Below, piece after piece: positions 17,148 through 29,574 of a stretch of 64,000 nucleotides of DNA; the first letter of the stretch is position 1, and the number at the start of each line of letters is the position of its first letter. This stretch comes from JAFGPL01 sp963781805 (GTDB lineage: Bacteria > Bacteroidota > Bacteroidia > Bacteroidales > UBA10428), in NCBI GenBank assembly GCA_963781805.1, contig CAWAHF010000004.1:4278001-4342000 (forward strand). The letters are read 5' to 3'. Under the pieces are notes generated by a model, which searched no databases, was not told where the DNA came from, and saw only the letters and a program-made list of their open reading frames with translations. The position numbers were made by a program, and so were the translations under genes.

Positions 17148-18497
17148 TTACCTGTTAAAATACAATCTTTTGCCTTTAACATTTTCATTAAAATTGTTAT
17201 TATGATATGCCAGTTCACCATTGACAAAGGTATGCGTTATGCTCGAACCAAAGGTGACATTTTCAAATGGTGACCATTTACATTTGTATTGTATATTGTC
17301 TTTATTTACATGGTAGGATTGATTCAAATCAGCAATGACAATATCTGCATAATATCCCTTGCGGATATACCCTCTTCTGTCAATTTTAAAAATTATGGCG
17401 GGAGCATGGCACATTTTTTCAACAATCTTTTCAAGCGAAATTTTCTTTTGATGATAGAATTCGAGCATTACCTGCAACGAATGTTGAACCAAAGGTCCTC
17501 CGGAGGGCGCCTTAAAATAGGAATTACTTTTTTCTTCCAGGGTATGGGGTGCATGGTCGGTTGCTATAATATCCAACCTGTTGTCTAGCAATCCTTCGAA
17601 CAAACTATCACGGTCTTTTTTTGATTTGATAGCAGGATTCCATTTTATAAAATTTCCCAGCCGATCATAATCTTCATCACAAAACCACAGGTGATGAACG
17701 CAAACTTCGGCGGTGATTTTCTTTTCTGTCAGCGGGGTGGAATTGTCAAATAATTCAAGTTCTTTTTCAGTAGATAAATGTAGTATATGAAGCCTTGTAC
17801 CATATTTTTTTGCCAGATTTACTGCGAAACTTGAGGATTTGTAACACGCTTCGTGAGATCGTATTATCGGATGGTATTTAACAGGAACCTTTTCCCCGAA
17901 TTTTGTCCTGAACGAAACAATATTTTCCTGGATAATGGGTTCATACTCGCAATGAACGGCTATGAGGGCTTTCGATTTTGAGAATATATTTTCGAGGGTT
18001 TCAGCATTATCAACAAGCATGTTACCGGTTGATGCGCCGAGAAAAATTTTTATGCCGCAAACAGATTTTTGATCTATTCGAAGTAACTCATCCAGGTTAT
18101 CATTGGTAGCACCCAAATAGAAGGAATAATTTGCAAACGATTTTTTTGAAGCCAGCGCATATTTTTCTTCAAGTAGATCAATGGTGATAGTTTGAGGAAT
18201 AGTGTTTGGCATTTCCATAAAGGATGTAACTCCGCCTGCCACAGCAGCTCTTGATTCTGACTCAATAGAAGCTTTGTGAGTCAAGCCGGGTTCACGAAAA
18301 TGTACCTGATCATCTATAATGCCGGGGATAATTATTTTTTTATCTGCATCAATAATTTCGCAGTCATCTATTTCAGGAACAGGGTTCGTGTCCAATAATA
18401 CATCCTCTATAAACGCACCATCAATCAAAACACTTCCGGGAGTTATTTTTCCGTCATTTACAATTAAGCCGTTTTTTATCAGCTTTTTAGCCATCAT
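17148..18497 (-). CDS. pyrC: Dihydroorotase
   Basis: Dihydroorotase cyclises carbamoyl aspartate in pyrimidine synthesis. The 449-residue product is an amidohydrolase with the metal ligands in DDQVHFREPG (about residue 61) and ATDHAPHTLEEK (about residue 305), and the family signature GGVTSFMEMPNT. Length and motifs fit the class I (longer) dihydroorotases, often called PyrC or AllB-like; allantoinase is possible, but the HFREPG form and this gene pairing favour dihydroorotase. The ATG shares one base with the stop of the upstream glycosyltransferase gene (TAATG), an association I recall in other Bacteroidota genomes. A second ATG follows immediately. Confidence 0.9.
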   Translation of the reverse strand: MMAKKLIKNGLIVNDGKITPGSVLIDGAFIEDVLLDTNPVPEIDDCEIIDADKKIIIPGIIDDQVHFREPGLTHKASIESESRAAVAGGVTSFMEMPNTIPQTITIDLLEEKYALASKKSFANYSFYLGATNDNLDELLRIDQKSVCGIKIFLGASTGNMLVDNAETLENIFSKSKALIAVHCEYEPIIQENIVSFRTKFGEKVPVKYHPIIRSHEACYKSSSFAVNLAKKYGTRLHILHLSTEKELELFDNSTPLTEKKITAEVCVHHLWFCDEDYDRLGNFIKWNPAIKSKKDRDSLFEGLLDNRLDIIATDHAPHTLEEKSNSYFKAPSGGPLVQHSLQVMLEFYHQKKISLEKIVEKMCHAPAIIFKIDRRGYIRKGYYADIVIADLNQSYHVNKDNIQYKCKWSPFENVTFGSSITHTFVNGELAYHNNNFNENVKGKRLYFNR

Positions 18498-19234
18498 TAA
18501 GCTACTTTTTTATATTTCTTAAAATAACTGAAGAATTTCATTTTAATTACTCCCCATAGCGCTTCATTAAAAATACCGCCACTCATTTTCGATGATCCTT
18601 CTTTACGATCTGTAAAAACAATAGGAATTTCTTCTATTATAAACCCCATTTTCCAGGCAGTAAATTTCATTTCAATCTGAAATGCATAGCCTTTGAATTT
18701 TATTTTATCTAAATCTATATTTTCGAGTACTCTTCTCCTGTAACATTTAAAACCTGCCGTTGTGTCATTAATCTTCATACCGGTAACAATACGTACATAT
18801 TTTGATGCAAAGTAAGACATAAGCACTCTGCCCATGGGCCAGTTGACTACATTTACACCTGATTTATATCTTGAGCCGATAGTCACATCTGCTCCTTTGC
18901 TGCAGGAATTATAAAGTTTTATCAAATCTTCAGGATTATGTGAAAAGTCAGCATCCATCTCAAATATGTATTGATAGCTTCTTTCCAATGCCCATTTAAA
19001 ACCGTGGATATAAGCAGTGCCCAATCCCATTTTACCCGGTCGTTTAGACAAGAAAAGATGCTCGCCAAATGACTCTTTTTGGAGATGTTGAACAATTTCC
19101 TGGGTACCATCAGGAGAGCCGTCATCAATTATTAATATATCAAATTTAAGAGGAAGAGAAAATACTTTTCTTATTATCTTCTCTATATTCTCTTTCTCGT
19201 TATAAGTTGGTATTATCACCAAAGATTCATTCAC
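18497..19234 (-). CDS. Polyprenol-phosphate glycosyltransferase (DPM1 type)
   Basis: A 245-residue GT2-family enzyme that should transfer mannose or glucose from a nucleotide sugar to polyprenyl phosphate on the cytoplasmic side of the membrane. It starts VIIPTYNEKENI, has the acidic DxD-like site in IIDDGSPDGT and MDADFSHNPEDL, and continues with GSRYKSGVNVVNWP, all typical of dolichol-phosphate mannosyltransferase homologues. It lacks the C-terminal membrane helices of the longer ArnC/GtrB forms. It is the first gene of a two-gene operon with dihydroorotase; the metabolic reason for that pairing is unclear. Confidence 0.9.
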   Translation of the reverse strand: MNESLVIIPTYNEKENIEKIIRKVFSLPLKFDILIIDDGSPDGTQEIVQHLQKESFGEHLFLSKRPGKMGLGTAYIHGFKWALERSYQYIFEMDADFSHNPEDLIKLYNSCSKGADVTIGSRYKSGVNVVNWPMGRVLMSYFASKYVRIVTGMKINDTTAGFKCYRRRVLENIDLDKIKFKGYAFQIEMKFTAWKMGFIIEEIPIVFTDRKEGSSKMSGGIFNEALWGVIKMKFFSYFKKYKKVA

Positions 19235-19317
19235 AGAATTAATTTAAAAAGTTACACGAATATATACTTTTTCTCTTAAATTATCTTGCAGATGATTTGA
19301 TTTGCAGTGCAAGGACC

Positions 19318-19354
19318 CTATCAATTGCTTCATTTTTTTTGAAGCAATTGATAG
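19318..19354. other. Perfect 15-bp hairpin with seven-T loop
   Basis: CTATCAATTGCTTCA (19318-19332) pairs perfectly with TGAAGCAATTGATAG (19340-19354) around a loop of seven T. It lies between the divergent glycosyltransferase gene and the rRNA promoters. No T-run follows on either strand, so it is not a standard intrinsic terminator. Confidence 0.7.
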
Positions 19355-19529
19355 CTAATTTGAAATATTGTCAATAAGTTGGATTATCTGAAACATTTTT
19401 TTTCTGTACAATTTGTGTTAAAATTAGTTCTGAAATTGGTTTAGAAACTATTTGTACCATGTTGTAAGTTCTGGGATTAGTTGGAATTCAGCCAGATAAA
19501 AAAATAATTTGAAATTTATTAAAAAACAC

Positions 19530-19559
19530 TTGCTGATTAAAAAATTCGTTATACATTTG
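19530..19559 (+). promoter_or_regulatory. rRNA operon promoter P1
   Basis: TTG at 19530-19532, a 19-base spacer and TACATTTG at 19552-19559 give a perfect Bacteroidota sigma-ABfr promoter. It is the most distal of three such promoters before the 16S gene and is followed by a boxA-like element 26 bases on. Confidence 0.8.
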
Positions 19560-19585
19560 CAGCCTCAAATTCAGGTAACACAAGA

Positions 19586-19597
19586 GGTTCTTTAAAA
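19586..19597 (+). promoter_or_regulatory. boxA-like antitermination element 1
   Basis: GGTTCTTTAAAA resembles the boxA element of rRNA leaders (E. coli TGCTCTTTAACA), which recruits NusB/S10 to protect rRNA transcripts from Rho. It follows P1 directly. Confidence 0.55.
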
Positions 19598-19632
19598 AAA
19601 TGAGAAAATTGGGAAAAAAGGCAAAAAAAGTC

Positions 19633-19663
19633 TTGTAGAATTAAAAAATAAGATATACATTTG
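19633..19663 (+). promoter_or_regulatory. rRNA operon promoter P2
   Basis: TTG at 19633-19635, a 20-base spacer and TACATTTG at 19656-19663. The sequence after it (CACCCTC, then TTCAGGCAAC) parallels that after P1 (CAGCCTC, then TTCAGGTAAC), so the two are duplicated promoter-leader cassettes. Confidence 0.8.
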
Positions 19664-19682
19664 CACCCTCTTTTCAGGCAAC

Positions 19683-19693
19683 GTTCTTTAAAA
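19683..19693 (+). promoter_or_regulatory. boxA-like antitermination element 2
   Basis: GTTCTTTAAAA, the same element as after P1, lies 20 bases after P2. Confidence 0.55.
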
Positions 19694-19725
19694 TGATAAA
19701 TTGAAGAGAAAAAATCGCATAAGTA

Positions 19726-19755
19726 TTGCTGGTGAAAAATTTAATTATACATTTG
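19726..19755 (+). promoter_or_regulatory. rRNA operon promoter P3
   Basis: TTG at 19726-19728, a 19-base spacer and TACATTTG at 19748-19755. It is the promoter closest to 16S, about 280 bases upstream of the mature 5' end. The leader after P3 differs from those after P1 and P2. Confidence 0.8.
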
Positions 19756-19929
19756 CGTCCGCTTTAAGTAGTGAGTTAAAAACGAAGACCAGTAATAAAA
19801 ATCAAATTAATTTATTAGGTGTAAAATTGGACACCAGAATATTCAACAAGAAGAATTTGTTCTTTTAAAAAGTATGATATTTCTGGCGAGGTAAAAGATA
19901 TTTTCTTAACTTAGCTGGTTAACATAAAA

Positions 19930-19942
19930 GGTTCTTTGAAAA
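19930..19942 (+). promoter_or_regulatory. boxA-like antitermination element 3
   Basis: GGTTCTTTGAAAA lies in the common leader just before the 16S processing stem, in the position of the leader boxA in other bacterial rRNA operons. All transcripts from P1 to P3 contain it. Confidence 0.6.
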
Positions 19943-19946
19943 TATT

Positions 19947-19971
19947 GAAGAGACAAGAAAGGTTTAAGCGA
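19947..19971 (+). other. Left arm of the 16S processing stem
   Basis: GAAGAGAC and AGCGA in this segment are complementary to GTCTCTTC and TCGCT at 21583-21607, with a partly paired middle. Such long stems bring the 16S ends together and are cut by RNase III. Confidence 0.7.
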
Positions 19972-20035
19972 ATTCATTAGAATTTCGCAATTCTTTGATG
20001 AGTAATAAATCTTGAGCATATTAAACTTCTTAATT

Positions 20036-21559
<1,524 letters not shown>

Positions 21560-21582
21560 CTGGAGAGGTTTATTACGATAAA

Positions 21583-21607
21583 TCGCTTTTTCCTTTTAAG
21601 TCTCTTC
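21583..21607 (+). other. Right arm of the 16S processing stem
   Basis: TCGCT and GTCTCTTC here pair with the leader segment at 19947-19971, closing a stem around the whole 16S gene. Confidence 0.7.
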
Positions 21608-21768
21608 TTTTTTATATTTCCCTGAGCAAATTTTTACCCGGTGACTTTTCAAAAAATGGTCCCGAACCTGCCAATATTCAGGGTACATAAGAAATAGGGC
21701 AGGGCTCTTTTGAGTTGGCTTAATTTACTGGAGATAGCCGGATGAGCAAATGGGACAAATGAAATTAT

Positions 21769-21842
21769 AGTCCCGTAGCTCAGTTGGTTAGAGCGCTACA
21801 CTGATAATGTAGAGGTCCCCAGTTCAACTCTGGGCGGGACTA
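21769..21842 (+). tRNA. tRNA-Ile (anticodon GAU)
   Basis: A 74-base tRNA in the 16S-23S spacer. The acceptor stem AGTCCCG pairs with CGGGACT, the D arm carries AGCTCAGTTGGTTAGAGC, the anticodon loop CTGATAA contains GAT, and the T arm is CCCAGTTCAACTCTGGG. The CCA end is not encoded. tRNA-Ile(GAU) followed by tRNA-Ala is the standard spacer pair. Confidence 0.97.
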
Positions 21843-21930
21843 CGAAATTTGGTGAAATAGTGATTTAAAGATTTGGAGAATTAAACCAATAAATAAATCA
21901 ACTCATAAAAAAATCACCAAATAAATGCCT

Positions 21931-22004
21931 GGGGGATTAGCTCAGTTGGCTAGAGCACTAGATTTGCATTCTAGAGGTCAAGGGTTCGACTCCCTTATTC
22001 TCCA
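21931..22004 (+). tRNA. tRNA-Ala (anticodon UGC)
   Basis: A 74-base tRNA starting GGGGGATTAGCTCAG and ending ATTCTCCA. The acceptor stem pairs with two G-U pairs, the anticodon loop TTTGCAT contains TGC, and the T arm is AAGGGTTCGACTCCCTT. CCA is not fully encoded. It is the second tRNA of the rRNA spacer. Confidence 0.97.
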
Positions 22005-22029
22005 CCTTCGTTCACTAAAATGAACTTCG

Positions 22030-22044
22030 GTGGACACAGTCCAC
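22030..22044 (+). other. Small hairpin after tRNA-Ala
   Basis: GTGGAC pairs with GTCCAC around a three-base loop. It directly follows an imperfect stem (CCACC-GTTCA with TGAAC-GGTGG, 22002-22033) that includes the last bases of the tRNA. These are probably processing structures in the spacer transcript. Confidence 0.45.
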
Positions 22045-22053
22045 GAATGATTA

Positions 22054-22065
22054 GGTTCTTTAAAA
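22054..22065 (+). promoter_or_regulatory. boxA-like element in the rRNA spacer
   Basis: GGTTCTTTAAAA lies between tRNA-Ala and 23S, matching the leader elements. rRNA operons commonly carry a second boxA before 23S. A further variant, AGTTCTTTGA, lies at 22207-22216. Confidence 0.55.
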
Positions 22066-22085
22066 TAGATACAATGGTTATATAA

Positions 22086-22102
22086 TCCGGTTCGATTCCG
22101 GA
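22086..22102 (+). pseudogene. Possible tRNA T-arm relic
   Basis: TCCGG and CCGGA form a five-base-pair stem around the seven-base loop TTCGATT, which has the size and sequence of a tRNA T arm. AGTATCAGCA follows as a possible acceptor 3' strand. No matching 5' half, D arm or anticodon arm precedes it, so at most this is the 3' remnant of a lost spacer tRNA. Confidence 0.3.
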
Positions 22103-22231
22103 AGTATCAGCAAATTCCTCCGAAGTTTTAACGAAGGAGGATTTATCCAAAATAGTTTTTAACTAGGAAAATAAATTTTCCTATGCTGAAGCTACAGAGG
22201 ATGATAAGTTCTTTGACGTATTGGTAGATAT

Positions 22232-22248
22232 ATTTATTTATTAAGTTG
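22232..22248 (+). other. Left arm of the 23S processing stem
   Basis: TTTATTTATTAAG (22233-22245) is the perfect complement of CTTAATAAATAAA at 25164-25176. Flanking pairs extend the stem to about 17 base pairs. Confidence 0.8.
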
Positions 22249-22255
22249 AATAGCA

Positions 22256-25158
<2,903 letters not shown>

Positions 25159-25160
25159 GA

Positions 25161-25177
25161 CAGCTTAATAAATAAAT
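25161..25177 (+). other. Right arm of the 23S processing stem
   Basis: This segment pairs with 22232-22248 over about 17 base pairs (13 of them continuous Watson-Crick), closing a stem around the whole 23S gene that RNase III would be expected to cut. Confidence 0.8.
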
Positions 25178-25233
25178 TATCACCTTTACGTCATAAGGTA
25201 TTCGTTCGTTCTTTTGTAACGAACTAAAGGCTT

Positions 25234-25339
<106 letters not shown>

Positions 25340-25346
25340 TCTTTTT

Positions 25347-25381
25347 ATCCCGTCTGTTTCTTAACAGACGGGATTTTTTTT
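25347..25381 (+). terminator. Terminator of the rRNA operon
   Basis: A perfect 12-bp stem (ATCCCGTCTGTT with AACAGACGGGAT) with a four-base loop is followed by a run of eight T. It lies 8 bases after 5S and is one of the strongest intrinsic terminators in the window. Confidence 0.92.
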
Positions 25382-25382
25382 C

Positions 25383-25413
25383 TTGATTTATCTAACTTAA
25401 GGCAATATCTTTA
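25383..25413 (+). promoter_or_regulatory. Possible promoter of the porin gene
   Basis: TTG at 25383-25385, a 20-base spacer and TATCTTTA at 25406-25413 match the TTG/TAnnTTTG promoter except for the last base. The porin ATG is 35 bases further on. Confidence 0.4.
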
Positions 25414-25447
25414 CTCCCTTGATGTTTTTTTGTTGTTCCTGGCAACC

Positions 25448-27406
25448 ATGAAAAAAATTATTTCGATAATTACCCTATCCCTTTGTTCTTTTTATGCATT
25501 TACACAAAAGGACTCTGTTCCCAGCATATCTTCCTGGAATATCTCGGAAGATTTCTTTGGGAAAGATCTTATTGATATTGATACCTCCATTGAATCGATA
25601 CAATTCGATAATCCGGTGAATAAATATTATTTTTCAAATTCCTCCCTGGGGAACTATGGCTCACCTTGTATCTCCAATACCTTTTTCGAAAGAAATGAGA
25701 AGAATGAATTTTTATTTCTTAATAATTATTATCCCTACCTCTTTACCTGGGATAAAACCCTTTTTGTGAATACCCGAAGGCAATTTACAAAATTGTCTTA
25801 CATTAATGGTGGCGGCAGTACCGATAAGGAAGAAATTCTTGAAGTATTTCATACGCAGAATGTAAATAAAAAATTGAATTTTGGACTGAAATATAATACA
25901 AATGCATCCAGCGGTCAATACCGTTTTCAGAGAACAAAAAGAAACTCATTCAATTTTTTTTCAAGCTATGATGGTGACTATTATACGTATGACTTTAGTA
26001 TAAATACCAATAATTTTATCGTAAACCAAAATGGGGGCATCGTTAGCGATACGCTTCTCCTACCCGATTATTATCAATCTCCTGCAGACCTAATAACTGT
26101 TTTTAAAGGTGAAGGAAGTCAACCCCGTGAAACTGCCTATGTAGTTGATACCTTTAAGAATCTGAATTTTATAATGGTCCATAATATAAACCTTTCGGAA
26201 TATCTGAAAAGGAATGATACCCTCTCTACGGATTCATTATCTAAGAAAACCAGCATTGGCCTAATGGTAATTACCAAATATGAAACAGATAAAAGACTTT
26301 TTTCGGATAAAGTACCTCAGACGGGTATAGAGGCAGGATTATATGATTCTATTTATTATAATAAATTAAGAACATTTGATTCAATATATTACCGAAAGCT
26401 TGAGAATACAGTAAGATTGTATATTAAAGATAATAAAACAAATATTTTATATGCAGATTTGTCAAATGAACTGATTAAGTACAATTTTACAAGTAAGGAT
26501 CAGAAAAGCCGGAAATATCCATCGGGTTCGGGCAAGAAGGAATATCCGTTTAACTATAATTTTTTTGAATCAAATCTTAAAATTAGTGCCGGAGCTATTT
26601 CAAATACACATCTTTTTAACATATATCTGTATGGATATTATTATTTAAGCGGATATAAACAAGGGAATTATCATTTAAATACCAGCGTGAGCTTGCTCGA
26701 TAAAAGCAGAATTCCTGATATTTCAGGTTCTATTGGATTCTCTTCGGAAAAGCCATTCTATCTTTACCAACATTACTTTTCAAATTATTTTAACTGGTCT
26801 GAAAATTTTAAACCGTTAAAAAATCTACGGTTATCACTTAAATATAGTCATTCACCAAATAAATTTGAATCAGAGCTAAATTATGCGTTACTTCGCGGCC
26901 ATATATTCTTTGATACCAGCGGTTTTCCGAAGCAATATAATAAATTACTTTCGGTACTGGAATTGAGAATTTTTAAAAATTTTAACTTTTGGAAATTTAG
27001 TTCTTTGAACAAACTGGCATTTCAATATGTTAATAACGAAACAATTCTGGGAATACCAAATGTCTGTTTTAATAATTCAACGTTTTTCAAACAGGATATT
27101 CACTTTAATTTTACAGGCGGTGGATTCACTGCATTGTTAGGATTTGATATATATTATGATACAAAATATTATGGATATGCGTATATGCCACCAACAGCAA
27201 GCTTTATAAGACAGGTAGAAAAGAAAATCGGAGGATATCCCGTTGTGGATATCTTTTTAAATATTAAATTGAAACGTGCATTATTCTTTTTTAAATTTGA
27301 ACATATTAATTCAGGATTAATTGATAGGAATTACTTCTCAATATTACACTATCCCAGAGCAGAAAGAATGTTTAAAGCAGGCATTTCATGGAATTTTTAT
27401 GATTAA
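25448..27406 (+). CDS. Putative outer membrane porin
   Basis: A 652-residue protein with an N-terminal signal peptide (KKIISIITLSLCSFYAFTQ) and a long run of alternating aromatic and polar strands, for example FNFFSSYDGDYYTYDFSI and LRLSLKYSHSPNKFESELNYALL, ending in an aromatic residue region (GISWNFYD). This is the layout of the large beta-barrel family annotated as putative porin in Bacteroidota. I start it at the ATG at 25448; an in-frame TTG at 25430 only adds residues before the signal peptide. It is monocistronic, after the rRNA terminator. Substrate unknown. Confidence 0.7.
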   Translation: MKKIISIITLSLCSFYAFTQKDSVPSISSWNISEDFFGKDLIDIDTSIESIQFDNPVNKYYFSNSSLGNYGSPCISNTFFERNEKNEFLFLNNYYPYLFTWDKTLFVNTRRQFTKLSYINGGGSTDKEEILEVFHTQNVNKKLNFGLKYNTNASSGQYRFQRTKRNSFNFFSSYDGDYYTYDFSINTNNFIVNQNGGIVSDTLLLPDYYQSPADLITVFKGEGSQPRETAYVVDTFKNLNFIMVHNINLSEYLKRNDTLSTDSLSKKTSIGLMVITKYETDKRLFSDKVPQTGIEAGLYDSIYYNKLRTFDSIYYRKLENTVRLYIKDNKTNILYADLSNELIKYNFTSKDQKSRKYPSGSGKKEYPFNYNFFESNLKISAGAISNTHLFNIYLYGYYYLSGYKQGNYHLNTSVSLLDKSRIPDISGSIGFSSEKPFYLYQHYFSNYFNWSENFKPLKNLRLSLKYSHSPNKFESELNYALLRGHIFFDTSGFPKQYNKLLSVLELRIFKNFNFWKFSSLNKLAFQYVNNETILGIPNVCFNNSTFFKQDIHFNFTGGGFTALLGFDIYYDTKYYGYAYMPPTASFIRQVEKKIGGYPVVDIFLNIKLKRALFFFKFEHINSGLIDRNYFSILHYPRAERMFKAGISWNFYD

Positions 27407-27482
27407 TTGATTTGTCTTTTATGGGAAATTGCTAATGTCAACAATACAAAAATTTAGACTGGTATAACTTAAAAAATAAGTT

Positions 27483-28901
27483 ATGAAAAAAAATCATGTT
27501 AAAATAGCAGTATTACTGTTATTTATACTTGCTTCATGTAAAGACTTACACAAAAGTACTAAGGATGAGGCGACAATTTCTGATCTTGAAAGAATTCGAC
27601 AAAACGGAAAATTATCTGTAGCAACTGATTATAATTCAACAAATTATTTTATATACAGAGGTCAACCTATGGGATTTCAGTTTGACCTGCTTCAGGAATT
27701 ATCAGATTATCTCGGTGTTAAACTGGAAGTTACCGTGAGTAATAACTTGTCTGATAATTTTAAGAAACTTAAAGATGGGGAAGTGGATCTTATTGCATCT
27801 AACCTCACCATAACCAAAGACAGGAAGAAGTTAGTTGACTTCACTTTGCCTCATAGTCAGGCATGCCAGGTATTGGTGCAACGAAAACCCAAAGGATGGG
27901 AATACCTGAATAAATCTACACTAAATGAAAAATTAATCAGGAATCAGTTAGATTTAGCAGGCAAAACAATTTATGTTCAACGTCATTCATCACATGTTGC
28001 CAGGTTAAAAAATCTGTCTGATGAGATTGGAGATACTATAATTATCAAAGAAGTGGATGAAGATGTGGAAATGTTGATTTCAAAAGTTGCAAGTGGTGAG
28101 ATTGATTATACGGTTAGCGATGAACAGGTGGCCGATGTTAACCAGACTTATTATCCTAACATTGATGTGGAAACAAAAGTAAGTTTTCCGCAAAACATGG
28201 CTTGGGCAGTCAGAAAGGGATCAACAGATTTTCGTAATGAAGTAAACAATTGGTTATCGGACTTTAAGAAAACGAAACGGTTTAATTTAATTTATGCCAA
28301 ATATTTTAATAATCGTAAATCATCTGAGATTGTAGGCAGTGATTTGTATGCAATTAACTCCGGTAAAATTTCAGAATATGATAAAATTATTAAAAAGTAC
28401 AGTAAAGAAATCAATTGGGACTGGAGGCTGGTTGCTTCTCTGATTTATCAGGAATCGCGTTTTAAACCCAATGCAGTATCTTGGGCAGGTGCGTATGGGC
28501 TAATGCAGCTTATGCCTGTAACTGCTCAAAAAATGGGCATAGGCAAAAATGCAACCCCTGTTCAGCAGATAAAGGCGGGGACTGAACTTATCAAGTGGCT
28601 GGAAGAAAGATTTGATAACATCAAGGATCGCTCTGAAAGGATAAAATTTGTACTTGCCGCATACAATGTTGGTTTGGGACATGTACTCGATGCCCAGAAA
28701 TTGGCAGAAAAAGACGGGAAAGATCCGAATATTTGGGATGATAATGTAGATACCTACCTGTTAAAGAAATCGGATCCGGATTTTTATAATGATCCTGTAG
28801 TTAAATATGGATATTGCAGGGGAGTTGAAACTTATAATTATGTAAGCCAGATTCTTGATAGATACGAGCATTATAAGAACCTTATCAAAAATGATAAATA
28901 A
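27483..28901 (+). CDS. mltF: Membrane-bound lytic transglycosylase MltF
   Basis: MltF cleaves the glycan backbone of peptidoglycan. The 472-residue product is a lipoprotein (lipobox ILASC, Cys19). Residues about 35-285 form a periplasmic solute-binding-like regulatory domain (GKLSVATDYNSTNYF, FDLLQELSDYLGV). Residues about 300-440 form the SLT catalytic domain with the catalytic glutamate in YQESRF (about residue 324) and the motif GAYGLMQLMP. Domain order and length match MltF. A strong hairpin terminator directly follows the stop codon, and the gene is convergent with the Nudix gene. Confidence 0.93.
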   Translation: MKKNHVKIAVLLLFILASCKDLHKSTKDEATISDLERIRQNGKLSVATDYNSTNYFIYRGQPMGFQFDLLQELSDYLGVKLEVTVSNNLSDNFKKLKDGEVDLIASNLTITKDRKKLVDFTLPHSQACQVLVQRKPKGWEYLNKSTLNEKLIRNQLDLAGKTIYVQRHSSHVARLKNLSDEIGDTIIIKEVDEDVEMLISKVASGEIDYTVSDEQVADVNQTYYPNIDVETKVSFPQNMAWAVRKGSTDFRNEVNNWLSDFKKTKRFNLIYAKYFNNRKSSEIVGSDLYAINSGKISEYDKIIKKYSKEINWDWRLVASLIYQESRFKPNAVSWAGAYGLMQLMPVTAQKMGIGKNATPVQQIKAGTELIKWLEERFDNIKDRSERIKFVLAAYNVGLGHVLDAQKLAEKDGKDPNIWDDNVDTYLLKKSDPDFYNDPVVKYGYCRGVETYNYVSQILDRYEHYKNLIKNDK

Positions 28902-28905
28902 CAAG

Positions 28906-28928
28906 ACCCGGTTTTACCGGGTTTTTTT
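28906..28928. terminator. Bidirectional terminator between mltF and the Nudix gene
   Basis: ACCCGGT and ACCGGGT form a seven-base-pair stem with a three-T loop followed by a run of T on the plus strand. It sits 4 bases after the mltF stop and touches the stop codon of the convergent Nudix gene, so it may serve mltF mainly. Confidence 0.85.
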
Positions 28929-29559
28929 ATGGTTTACCGGCAGGATATCCTGATCGTTTCAGGACTTCAATAAATTCAGCTAGCATCATGGCTGTAGCTC
29001 CCCATATATGGTTTTCATTAATATCAAAAAAAGGAACTTCGATAGTGAATTCCCTGATGTTCATGATTTTCCATTTTATGACAGCCGGATTTAGCAGGGT
29101 AGTCAGGTTTACATTAATCAGGTATTCAACTTCTGAAGGATCGGGAATAAAATCGGGCATTTTAGCTGTATAACCCACATACGGAAAAACTTCGAAATTA
29201 CTTACAGGAATTTCAAGTGGAGTAAGCTGCCCGATGATTTCAATATCTTTTAGTTGAATACCAATTTCTTCCTCAGTTTCCCGCAACGCAGTGTATTCGA
29301 GATCCTTATCTCCCGGTTCGAATTTGCCTCCGGGCAGACTAATCTGACCGCTATGTGCTCCTTCATATTCAGAACGCTTGATAAAAACGGTAAATATCCC
29401 TGCATTGTTGGGATAAAGCAATAGTAGAACTCCGGCTTTTTGATTTGGACTTCCCGCCGGAAAAATATTTCTGGAGTTCGGTGCCATACTGTATTGAGAT
29501 TCTCTACCCGGAAGTTTTTCGGAAAGTTGTTTCTTTAAATTTTCAATGACTGAAAACAT
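28927..29559 (-). CDS. Nudix hydrolase, CoA pyrophosphatase-like
   Basis: A 210-residue Nudix protein. The Nudix box is complete: GGKFEPGD followed by LRETEEEIGI, with the metal-binding glutamates in place. The preceding segment AGVLLLLYPNNAGIFTVFIKR and SGQISLPGG resemble the YeaB/NudL group that hydrolyses coenzyme A and related nucleotides. Substrate cannot be read from the sequence. The start is 15 bases after the stop of the upstream permease gene, so the two are probably co-transcribed. Confidence 0.85.
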   Translation of the reverse strand: MFSVIENLKKQLSEKLPGRESQYSMAPNSRNIFPAGSPNQKAGVLLLLYPNNAGIFTVFIKRSEYEGAHSGQISLPGGKFEPGDKDLEYTALRETEEEIGIQLKDIEIIGQLTPLEIPVSNFEVFPYVGYTAKMPDFIPDPSEVEYLINVNLTTLLNPAVIKWKIMNIREFTIEVPFFDINENHIWGATAMMLAEFIEVLKRSGYPAGKP

Positions 29560-29574
29560 GACAGTGTCTGGAAT

